Assembly: GCA_963989385.1 (NCBI GenBank)
Contig: OZ022502.1
Location: 7,470,501 to 7,534,500, forward strand
Direction of reading: 5' to 3'
DNA length: 64,000 nt
Origin: Ctena decussata
Lineage: Eukaryota; Mollusca; Bivalvia; Lucinida; Lucinidae
Part shown: positions 56,210 through 64,000 of the stretch, piece after piece
Position numbering within the stretch: the stretch's first letter is position 1
How the letters are laid out: the number at the start of each line of letters is the position of its first letter
Position numbers and translations under genes: made by a program
The notes under the pieces: generated by a model
Database searches by the model: none
The model's input: only the letters and a program-made list of their open reading frames with translations
Told to the model about the DNA's origin: nothing

Positions 56210-58015
56210 ATGGTAATGCATAGATGTGCAGGCTGGTCTAAAACTTTGCTGTTGGTATACAGGTGGCACATGTCTGACCCCAGTACAACAGCTACAACCC
56301 TAAACAGCTATTTTACCAGTGTGTTTGAGCCTAAAATAGATAAACAATTGCCAGATTTTCCAGCTCGACCATACAACTCAACCCTGAATGACGTAGACAT
56401 AACTGAAGACCATGTAGAAAAGGCTATAAATGTTTTGAAATCAAGTAAAAGTCAAGGTCCGGACAATTTCCATCCTAAATTCCTTAAAGAGACCATACAC
56501 CAGATTAAAACTCCATTGAAGATCATATTTACGAAATCTTTAAATGAAGGTATACTCCCTGAAATTTGGAAAACTGCAAACGTTAGTGCAATCTTCAAGA
56601 AAGGAGAAAAACAAAAACCGGAAAATTATCGCCCAATTAGTCTGACATCTGTCCCAGGGAAAGTAATGGAAAGGATTATCAGAGATGCTATAGTAACACA
56701 TATGACAGTCAACAAATTGTTTTCTAGTGTTCAACACGGTTTCATAAAGGGAAGATCTTGCACTACTCAGCTCCTGGAATTTATGGAAGATATCAGTGAG
56801 GCATTGGATAATGGGGAAGAAGTCGATGTGATTTACCTTGACTTTTGCAAGGCCTTTGATAAAGTGCCCCACTTTCATCTTCTGAAAAAAATTTTTGGGT
56901 ATGGTATTCAAGGGAAAGTATATGAGTGGGTTAAAGATTTTCTGTCAAACAGGGTTCAAAGGGTGGTTGTTAATGGTTCTGAATCAAATTGGTCGGAGGT
57001 AACAAGTGGAATTCCTCAAGGCAGTGTGTTAGGGCCCATTCTGTTTCTAGTTTACATTAATGACTTACCTGATGTAGTGGAGGTGCTTATGAAACTTTTT
57101 GCCGACGACGCTAAACTACACCATAAAGTAACAAACCATAAAGAAAATGAACTACAGCAAAGTCTTGATAGTGCAGTCAAATGGGCTAAGGATTGGGAAA
57201 TGTTCTACAATACTGATAAATGTCATCAGCTTCATATTGGAAAACATGAAACAGATTTTGAATATACCATGCATGTAGGAACACATCCAACTCAGCTAGA
57301 AAGGGTAGAGAAAGAGAAAGATTTAGGAGTAATAGTCGACAGCAAATTAACTTTCAGAGACCATATCAATGCAAAAATAAATTTGGCAAACAGAAATCTA
57401 GGGATAATTTTTAGAACCTTTACATATCTTAGTCAGGAAGTATTTTTAGATCTATACAAATCCCTAGTTAGACCTCATCTAGAGTACTGTACGCCAGTTT
57501 GGTCACCCTACTATAAAAAGGATAGAATTATCTTGGAAAACGTGCAGAGAAGAGCTACAAAGCTGGTCAGTTCCTGTAAAAATTTGTCTTACTCAGAGCG
57601 TTTAAGAAAATTAGGATTGCCAACACTAGAGTACAGAAGAGAAAGAGCTGACTTAATACAAGTATTCAAAATTTTAAATGGTATTGACTGTATTGATAGG
57701 GAAAAGTTTTTTAAAACAGCGCAGTACACAGCAACCAGAGGCCATTCATCTAAGTTATACAAAGAAAGATCAAGACTCAATGTTCGTGCAAATAGTTTCT
57801 CCAACAGAGTAATAAATTCCTGGAATAGTTTGTCACAAACTGTAGTAGAAGCACCCTCCCTTAACGCGTTTAAAAGTCGCTTGAACAAACATTGGAGAAA
57901 TCACCCAGAGAAGTTTGAAGCTGCGTGCTATAAAGCAGGTCCTTCTTATGGACAGTACTATCGAAAAGCGCCTCAAGAAGTCAGAGAGACTTATCTTGGT
58001 GTCGACGACTGGTAA
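56210..58015 (+). CDS. 5'-truncated LINE reverse transcriptase (CR1/Rex/jockey-like group)
   Basis: Open frame of 601 codons, of which about residue 22 onward is element sequence; the first codons lie in unrelated flank, so the ATG is probably not native. RT motifs: SSKSQGPDNFHPKFLK near residues 77-92, KPENYRPISLTSVPGKVMER near 135-155, GFIKGRSCTTQLLEF, motif A YLDFCKAFDKVPH near 208-221, motif B SGIPQGSVLGPILFLVYIND near 265-284, motif C FADDAKL near 296-302. The thumb region follows with HLEYCTPVWSPYYKKDR and VQRRATKLV. The AP endonuclease and ORF1 are missing, so this is a dead-on-arrival 5' truncation. Absence of stops suggests recent insertion. It ends in HPEKFEAACYKAG... and EVRETYLGVDDW. 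It is flanked at once by a 200-bp MITE at 58032. Exact clade needs a phylogeny. Confidence 0.88.
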   Translation: MVMHRCAGWSKTLLLVYRWHMSDPSTTATTLNSYFTSVFEPKIDKQLPDFPARPYNSTLNDVDITEDHVEKAINVLKSSKSQGPDNFHPKFLKETIHQIKTPLKIIFTKSLNEGILPEIWKTANVSAIFKKGEKQKPENYRPISLTSVPGKVMERIIRDAIVTHMTVNKLFSSVQHGFIKGRSCTTQLLEFMEDISEALDNGEEVDVIYLDFCKAFDKVPHFHLLKKIFGYGIQGKVYEWVKDFLSNRVQRVVVNGSESNWSEVTSGIPQGSVLGPILFLVYINDLPDVVEVLMKLFADDAKLHHKVTNHKENELQQSLDSAVKWAKDWEMFYNTDKCHQLHIGKHETDFEYTMHVGTHPTQLERVEKEKDLGVIVDSKLTFRDHINAKINLANRNLGIIFRTFTYLSQEVFLDLYKSLVRPHLEYCTPVWSPYYKKDRIILENVQRRATKLVSSCKNLSYSERLRKLGLPTLEYRRERADLIQVFKILNGIDCIDREKFFKTAQYTATRGHSSKLYKERSRLNVRANSFSNRVINSWNSLSQTVVEAPSLNAFKSRLNKHWRNHPEKFEAACYKAGPSYGQYYRKAPQEVRETYLGVDDW

Positions 58016-58031
58016 AAGACTGGTAAAAAGT

Positions 58032-58232
58032 AGAGTTGAGTCAAGTTACTTCAGACAGTGGGTTAATTCTGACATTACTATTGGAAACAGTAAAATTCCA
58101 GATGAGCTGTCTCGTCAGGATTTGCACTGTTTGCCCAGTTAAATTTTGTTTTAATTCCAAACAACTGACATATAAAGGAAACAATGTCACTGGCTGAATT
58201 TACCCGCTATTCAAATCTCCCTGACTAACTTT
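58032..58232. repeat. About 200-bp MITE abutting the LINE
   Basis: Imperfect inverted ends: GTTGAGTCAAGTTACTTCAG at the left, and GTTAGTCAGGGAGATTTGAA at the right when complemented. It includes AAACAGTAAAATTCCAGATG and CACTGTTTGCCC. Same family as 52520-52712. Confidence 0.65.
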
Positions 58233-58275
58233 ACCCTATACCATAGCTCCACACCCAGTGTACATTGAGCTGGAA

Positions 58276-58820
58276 GGGTGCACGAAATTTCGTCTAAAGG
58301 ACATTTCGTCGAAAGGCCTTTTGATCTAAAGGACAGTTTGTCTAATGGACAAATCGCCGAATGCGACATTTGGTCTAAAAAATTCTTTGGGTGCGACATT
58401 TCGTCTAAATATTTTATAGACGAAGTGTCGTACCTGACATTGGAACTTCTTATGTGCAGTAATACCATGGAAATTTTCCAGGTCAAAAAAGGCAATGAAA
58501 GAAAACTACGGATAGTGGAAAGTTATGAGGAAGGTGAGAACATGGAGTTCGTGACAGGCATTGCCTACAATCTGAACTATTGAAGCAGAGCAGAGATTTA
58601 CCCTGCTTATGGTACCAAATAAATAAACGTGGTTTTGCTTTGTACATTAATTCAGAAAATCTGGAAAAAAATGTTGAATTCTGATTTTGTTTTCTTATTT
58701 CCTATTTTAGGCGAAATTTAGACGAAACGTCGCATTAGACGAGTTGTCATTTAGACGAAATGTCATTTAGACGAAACGTCTTTTAGACGAAATGTCTTTA
58801 GATGAAATGTCATGGATCCA
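58276..58820. mobile_element. Foldback element of TTTCGTCTAAA units, copy 2
   Basis: Starts GGGTGCACGAAATTTCGTCT and ends GAAATGTCATGGATCCA, exactly as in the element at 41553-42165, with shorter arms and a different centre (58430-58690). Flanks share CTGGAA, an imperfect target duplication. Confidence 0.8.
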
Positions 58821-60390
58821 ACTGGAAATAGTGGCCGTATCAGACATTGCAGTGTTGCTAAATGTCATTGGTGGCCTCTGCTTTATATCAAACGAGCAAA
58901 ATTGTACATGTGTACCCAAAGCATAACATATACAAGGGTAATGTGCAGGCGCAGTGGCATAAGTCATTTGCAAATATGGCTTCCCGAGTGATAGGAGACA
59001 TGAGTAATGGGGACTTTGACATTTTTCTGTGCTCTTGTAGGTGCCTGCACTGCAACTGGTAATTTTACTAGTCAAATTCATGCTATAAGCTCAGTTCCCG
59101 GTACTGAAAAATTATCAAAGTATCCCCTTAACAACTGCACCTTAATGTTTTTATCTTTTTAAAAATTATTCCTCAGAGCATAGATATGGCGAGTAATTAC
59201 CAAATTAATTCCGTTTTCCCTTTCAAAAAAATCGCAACTATCTAGATCAGTCTTGCAAGATGGAGTTCTATCTATTCAGCTATAACATGGAGTTTCTCCT
59301 CTAAAATAATCCCAAAGATCAAGATCCATCTTGTTTGGGATTTGCTTTTCTTAAACAATTCCATAGATCTAGATCCATCTTTTAAGCCAGATCTAGATCT
59401 TTTGAAGAGAAAAAAATGTCTTATAGCTGAATAGCACTAGACTTATTTACATATTTGGGGCATATGATTTGGGGTGCTTCTGAGGGAGAGATCCCCATCT
59501 TTATAGGCAAATAAATACTGTATGGTACAAAGGTCTAATAAGGGTTGCTCTTCTTGGAGTCAATTTCTTTGATTCCAAAGGAAAGAAAATTCTTTTATGA
59601 TTTGAACCCTAAGTTTGAAAGTGCTCCTCTTCCAGGAAAAAAGGAGTCACAAAAAATTGTCTTCCTTTATGAAAAAGCAAAGAGTGTACCCATATGCATT
59701 GCCTTAAATCAGCTTGTGAATTTTGGGATAGTGACAGTTATTGGTTTAATTTCCCATTATTTTTACAGTTTTCTTGACTTTAATTTTTTGGCAGCTATGA
59801 CAGACTTTCTTAAGTCAGGTTTAACCCAATAGCACAAGATCAAATAAGTGTTAAGTAATATGTGCATTAATCCTATTTGAAAGCATGACGTCATGGTATA
59901 GATTATTTATTGAATGTCATATTGACTGACCTGAAGCTACCCTATTTGATCTTAATATTTGCATAAAACTACTTCAGCCAACAGAGTATACCTGGATCAA
60001 ACTGCTCCTGCAAAAGCTGTCTGATCATTGTGAGTGCTGTTTATTTTCAGCTGTAGAATACTGAGGGAAAACCCTATTTTATTGCCAAAATAGCTTATTC
60101 TAAAATATCATAAAAGTCTCCCCTTCTACTCCTTCCACAATACACACTGCTTGGAGATTTGAGTCTTGTTGTTCTCAATATCTTCTTGCTTAACAAATTT
60201 GTTAGTTGAGGATTTAGTACAATGAAATTCATTGTTTTATTTAAAAAAAGGGCAGTGTTTTAAATAGCATACAATGCATTTGAAACTGTAACATTTTTCA
60301 GGGGTTTCATTAACATTTTTGGCATCCCGGGGTCCAGGAAAAGTAGGCAGGGGATTTCTTACATTTTCCATACAACTCCCATACAAATTT
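58821..60390. other. Intergenic, no gene recognised
   Basis: Contains a short open frame (59545-59832) with no recognisable similarity, and a region of repeated CTAGATC words near 59240-59400 (TCTAGATCAGTCTTGC, GATCTAGATCCATCTT). I see no supported coding exon. Confidence 0.5.
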
Positions 60391-60402
60391 CCGAAATATA
60401 GG

Positions 60403-60677
60403 TTGGTTGGTTGGTTGGTTTGATGCTTAACGTCCACGGTAAACAACTAAGGTCATGACGGGACGGTCAGTTAACCTAACCACACTATTCCTGGGCAGGC
60501 TTAGACCTCCTAAGCGGTTAACCAGTACTAAGTGCACATACTTTCGCCAGTAACTGACAACTGCCCTTCTTGAATCAGCGGAAGGAGAAACGAAAGTATG
60601 TGGCCAGACCGGGATTCGAACCCAGGACCTCTGACTTACGAGTCAGGTGCCCTACCGATTGCGCTACCCGGCCCGGC
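60403..60677 (-). mobile_element. tRNA-derived SINE with 12-bp target duplication
   Basis: On the minus strand the tRNA-like head (60677-60603) has A-box TAGCGCAATCGGT and B-box GGTTCGAATCCC. A body follows with GGCGAAAGTATGTGCACTTA, GTACTGGTTAACCGCTTAGG and AGGAATAGTGTGGTTAGGTT, and then a CCAACCAACCAACCAACC tail at 60403-60420. The direct repeat CCGAAATATAGG flanks it at 60391-60402 and 60678-60689. The anticodon arm is CTGAC/GTCAG with a six-base loop, so this is not a functional tRNA gene. Confidence 0.88.
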
Positions 60678-61026
60678 CCGAAATATAGGCGGGGGATAAC
60701 TTGAGGTCCCACCTCTTAGTGACACCCTGCATTTTTAGTACTCTAGATAAAAGGGGGTGTTTAGGATAATTTATTTAAAGATAACTTTTCTTATTTCTTT
60801 ACAAATACATGTGTGTTGTGACCTCTTATTAAAATCATCTCTGTGTGATGATTCTAATGAGGGATCACAACATACGCTTTCATAAAGAAATATGGAAAAT
60901 TTATCCCTAAATTATCCCTGTTACCCCTTCTTATCTGGAACACTGCATGATATTTTTACCTAATAACACTATAAGTTTTAAACTACTGGGCCATGATAGT
61001 ACATTGTAATTCTTTGTCTGTTTTAG

Positions 61027-61077
61027 GTCTGAGCAAACAAAATCTGAGATGCACTGGATGTTAAATGATCATGTCTT
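61027..61077 (+). promoter_or_regulatory. 5' UTR of TTLL2 with upstream splice acceptor
   Basis: A pyrimidine-rich tract TTCTTTGTCTGTTTTAG ends at about 61026 and looks like a splice acceptor, so the coding exon probably joins a non-coding first exon located upstream. An in-frame TGA at 61066 precedes the chosen ATG. Confidence 0.5.
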
Positions 61078-63567
61078 ATGCCACTGAGTGTGTCACTGAT
61101 GTTTGTCCAGAACACAGAATCTTCAAAAGGAATGTCTGCTGGAAAAAAGCCTCTTGTGTTTAGAATCAATGATCATGGCCAGGGTCCCGAACTTGTGCGT
61201 CAGGTGTTCCTTGAACGTGGCTGGGTGGAATTTGATGAAGATATACAGCATGAGATGGACTGGAACATTTGGTGGCGTACATCAAGATTTCGAACGAGTG
61301 ACTATGAGCAGATATTTCCATGGCAAAGGCTTAATCATTACCCAAAGTCTACTGGAATCACCAGGAAGGATTGTCTGGTCAGGCACTTGAGAAGGATGAA
61401 GGGTGTTCATGGAGCTGGGGCTTACAACTTTAGTCCAATGTCCTTCAATCTGCCTAACGATTACACCAGATATATTGCAGAACACGGAAAACTGAAAGCC
61501 AAAATGGATCCTAAAGTGTTCTCCTGGATTTGTAAACCTGCCGATATGTCAAGAGGAAGAGGCATTTTTCTTTTTCGGGACATTTCAGAACTGCAATACG
61601 ATTGTAATGCAGTGGTCCAGAGGTATATAGCTAATCCATTGTTGATTGGTGGCTATAAGTTTGATATGAGGTTGTATGTTGCAGTTCCGTCATTTCATCC
61701 TTTAACTGTTTACGTATATCAAGAAGGACTAGTACGCTTCAGCACAGAAAAGTTTGATTTAAGTAATCTCAACAATGTGTTCTCACATTTAACTAATACA
61801 TCCATCAATAAGCATAGTCCGCATTTCACAACTGACAAAGAACGAGTGGGTCCTGGCTGCAAGTGGACTGTGACTCAGCTGCGGTATTACCTTCATCAAA
61901 ATAATCTCGACGATAGACTTCTGTGGGCTAGAATTACAAATATAGTCATTCTGACACTTCTCATCCAGGCACCGCAAGTTCCAAAAATGAGCAATTGTTT
62001 TGAATTGTATGGTTTTGATATACTTATTGATGAAAACTTGAAACCTTGGTTGTTGGAGGTGAACTTTAGTCCTGCCCTAGGTACTGATAGCCAAGCAGAT
62101 GTTATGGTTAAAAAACCTATGTTTCACAATTTAATGGATATGATGAATTTCAAGGATGTTGACACTGATCGTGGTGGGCTGGACAAACAGAAACCAGCTG
62201 GTCGTATGACTGCCAGAGGACGCAGGACGTCAGGAAATATAAACAGTTCAGAACCATATGATAGAAACACGTCTGGGAGCAGGCTTAGCAGACGTGAAGG
62301 TACACAAAGAATGAACTCCACAATATCTTCCATGTATAAAAGTATACAAGAACCAGTATTAGAACAAACTATTTCTTTTATTGAACAAGATAATCCCAAT
62401 ATTGATAATAAAAATGATGACAAACTGTGTTTTGGATTACCACTTGTGCATCCTTCAGATGACGAGAAAGCTGACAGTGAGTCTTCAAGTGTGAATGGTG
62501 ATTTAGAAGCCATTGATAACTTTGGCTCTTTTTCACACAGATCTGGTCGTTTCACACCAGTTTCAGCAACATTGTCCTCCAAGGGAAATTTTCGTCCTCA
62601 GATGGAGAAAACATCTGGGTCATTAGAAAGTCGTGGACTTCTTTCCTCAGCTAGAAGAAAACCAGACCTTCTTCAACAGTCACAGAGAATGGAAAAAGGT
62701 TCAGTGAAAAGTTTTGGCAATTCTGATAGTGCTTATTCTAGTTTTTCTGGTTCAAGTGACAATTCTGACAGAACTTCTCTATCTAGCGCTGTAGGCAGTA
62801 AGAAAAGGCAGGCACGAACTCTGAAAAATACAGCGCTACAAAATGATCTCATATTGGACATTGCCAAAGAAACTGATGCAATACAAATTAAATCTTTAAG
62901 ACCAAATGAGAATTCAAATTCTTTGAGAAAAATGGCAAATCAGGGAAGGACTACTGTCAGTAACAGCAATAGCAATATAAACAGCAGTAGATTTAAGAAT
63001 CGAGCAACAGAAAGAATTTCTCATCGCGTTGAGAGAGCACCATCAAGAGCCATTGATAGAACAGCTTCTAGAGCTTTTGATCGCACACAGTCACAGAACT
63101 TTGTTAGTCGTGCCAGTTCTAGATTTGATAATAAAACCTCCAGAAGTGATACAGATTTTTCCAAGAATAGATCCCAAGTGGTAGTGTCAAGCTTATCAAT
63201 GATACAGAGGAATCCGAGAGACAAGGAGCTGATTAATTTAGGCCTGAGTGGAACTAACAAACCAACAAATAGAAACAGATCCAAGTCCATTTCCCTGCAA
63301 CACAAAGCTAAACCAAAAGGACCCCCTCCCCAAATCGGGGACTTTTTTCTAGTCTTTCCTTTCAGTGAGGGAACATACAAACTAGCCAGTTCAACCCTGG
63401 ATGCCCATGCTGTGATCCGAGAGGCACAGAAGCTTGTTAAAGAAGTTCAGTTTGAAGTAGAAAGGTATCCAGGGGACAAGAAGAAAGGGGGCCACCTGCC
63501 ATATGGGGCACTGCCAGATGCTGAGAGGCTTTGGGGTCCAGTGAAACCCCCTCCAGAAGAGGGCTAG
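61078..63567 (+). CDS. TTLL2: TTLL2, probable tubulin polyglutamylase, single coding exon
   Basis: 829-aa protein of the tubulin tyrosine ligase-like (TTL) family, which adds glutamates to tubulin tails in an ATP-dependent reaction; TTLL2 is testis/cilia-associated in vertebrates. The TTL ATP-grasp domain spans about residues 22-370. Seen in order: KPLVFRINDHG, VFLERGWVEFDE, WRTSRFR, LNHYPKSTGITRKDCL, FNLPNDYTRYI, the ATP-binding KPADMSRGRGIFLF (about 153-166), VQRYIANPLLIGGYKFDMRL (about 181-200), VYVYQEGLVRFSTEKFDLSN, HLTNTSINK, and ELYGFDILIDENLKPWLLEV then NFSPAL (about 309-334) with the Mg/ATP-binding Glu and Asn. Residues 371-780 are Ser/Arg/Asn-rich and probably disordered. The last 60 residues (GDFFLVFPFSEGTYK onward) look folded. 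It is longer than human TTLL2 (592 aa), mainly in the tail. The intronless CDS fits the vertebrate gene. First ATG after an in-frame stop; AATAAA at 63617. Confidence 0.95.
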   Translation: MPLSVSLMFVQNTESSKGMSAGKKPLVFRINDHGQGPELVRQVFLERGWVEFDEDIQHEMDWNIWWRTSRFRTSDYEQIFPWQRLNHYPKSTGITRKDCLVRHLRRMKGVHGAGAYNFSPMSFNLPNDYTRYIAEHGKLKAKMDPKVFSWICKPADMSRGRGIFLFRDISELQYDCNAVVQRYIANPLLIGGYKFDMRLYVAVPSFHPLTVYVYQEGLVRFSTEKFDLSNLNNVFSHLTNTSINKHSPHFTTDKERVGPGCKWTVTQLRYYLHQNNLDDRLLWARITNIVILTLLIQAPQVPKMSNCFELYGFDILIDENLKPWLLEVNFSPALGTDSQADVMVKKPMFHNLMDMMNFKDVDTDRGGLDKQKPAGRMTARGRRTSGNINSSEPYDRNTSGSRLSRREGTQRMNSTISSMYKSIQEPVLEQTISFIEQDNPNIDNKNDDKLCFGLPLVHPSDDEKADSESSSVNGDLEAIDNFGSFSHRSGRFTPVSATLSSKGNFRPQMEKTSGSLESRGLLSSARRKPDLLQQSQRMEKGSVKSFGNSDSAYSSFSGSSDNSDRTSLSSAVGSKKRQARTLKNTALQNDLILDIAKETDAIQIKSLRPNENSNSLRKMANQGRTTVSNSNSNINSSRFKNRATERISHRVERAPSRAIDRTASRAFDRTQSQNFVSRASSRFDNKTSRSDTDFSKNRSQVVVSSLSMIQRNPRDKELINLGLSGTNKPTNRNRSKSISLQHKAKPKGPPPQIGDFFLVFPFSEGTYKLASSTLDAHAVIREAQKLVKEVQFEVERYPGDKKKGGHLPYGALPDAERLWGPVKPPPEEG

Positions 63568-63616
63568 CTTTATTGGCACTTTGGTAAGTTATTATTATTT
63601 TTGCTTTGGGACAGAA

Positions 63617-63622
63617 AATAAA
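63617..63622 (+). promoter_or_regulatory. Putative TTLL2 polyadenylation signal
   Basis: AATAAA 50 nt after the TTLL2 stop. A GTAAGT at about 63583 between the stop and this signal could be a 3' UTR splice donor, so use of this signal is uncertain. Confidence 0.45.
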
Positions 63623-64000
63623 GACAGTGTCAGTTTTTGCCGCTACATTTCTTTACAAGTACATTATTTAGTACTGGTATGAATTATAAATACAAAATGG
63701 TAGATCACAGCATTGAATGTTGGCTTATTTTAGTCTAGGCATCAGGCTAACTCAACTGATATGCCCTTATCTTTGCCTTAATATCCAGGGTTCAGTTGTA
63801 CCATAGTATTGAAAAAAAAAAAGATTTGGAGTAATAAGTTAATAAGAAAATTATATTTCTGCACTCTATATTAAAAGCATATTAGTTAGTTGAGTATGTG
63901 ATCTAATTAAGTATGAAAGCCTCTTCAGAATACATGGAGTAGAAATGCGAGATTATAAATATAATTTTTTAAAGGTGTACTGATTAAAATGACAATTTGT
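63623..64000. other. TTLL2 downstream flank, nothing recognised
   Basis: AT-rich sequence with no open frame or repeat I can support. Confidence 0.5.

Noticed and set aside
59545..59832. 95-codon plus-strand frame with a hydrophobic C-terminal half
   Set aside because: No family resemblance, no splice signals and no duplicate. Left as unannotated intergenic sequence.
60603..60677. Apparent tRNA gene with A and B boxes
   Set aside because: The anticodon loop is six bases, the sequence continues into a SINE body with CCAA tail, and target duplications flank the whole unit, so it is a SINE head.

Overview
Eukaryotic nuclear DNA, most likely from a heterodont (clam-type) bivalve mollusc. Evidence: spliced genes with GT-AG introns, single-exon TTLL2, AT-rich composition, SINEs with a CCAA tail, and many dispersed repeat families full of AGGTCA-type motifs of a kind I associate with clam and mussel genomes. 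The species cannot be fixed from sequence alone. No bacterial, organellar, CRISPR or rRNA sequence was seen. LAYOUT. (1) 1-14.83 kb is a Penelope-like retroelement (PLE) complex. A minus-strand two-ORF element (ORF1 3153-5408, reverse transcriptase ORF2 993-2990) has a leader carrying a type I hammerhead ribozyme. Beyond it lie a shortened second leader copy (8897-9603), a head-to-head inverted third copy (9604-10432), and two near-identical plus-strand 2.35-kb units in tandem, each with a divergent but structurally covarying hammerhead. (2) 14.97-21.1 kb and 31.4-36.1 kb are the two arms of a direct segmental duplication. They carry two copies of a small minus-strand gene of unknown function. 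Copy B (30426-35308) is complete in three coding exons (127 aa). Copy A (15815-20295) has exons 1 and 2, but its last exon is missing where the PLE complex begins. (3) 21.1-30 kb is packed with dispersed repeats, including an array of perfect 13-bp oestrogen-response-element palindromes (24.2-26.8 kb). (4) 37373-47096, plus strand: the 3' part of UTP14 (ribosome biogenesis), seven exons with consistent phases, introns loaded with DNA-transposon remnants. (5) 48.1-50.7 kb: an array of AGGTCA-CT-AGGTCA (DR2) motifs. (6) 51-60.7 kb: repeats, LINE fragments, a 5'-truncated but open LINE reverse transcriptase (56210-58015), foldback elements and a SINE with a 12-bp target duplication. (7) 61078-63567, plus strand: a complete single-exon TTLL2 tubulin-glutamylase-like gene. 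UTP14, TTLL2 and the small gene are unrelated host genes with no operon logic. Most of the remaining sequence is mobile or repetitive. The most unusual content is the hammerhead-bearing PLE complex, whose tandem 2.35-kb units would be expected to give monomer-length self-cleaved RNAs, and the density of nuclear-receptor-like half-sites in several separate repeat families.
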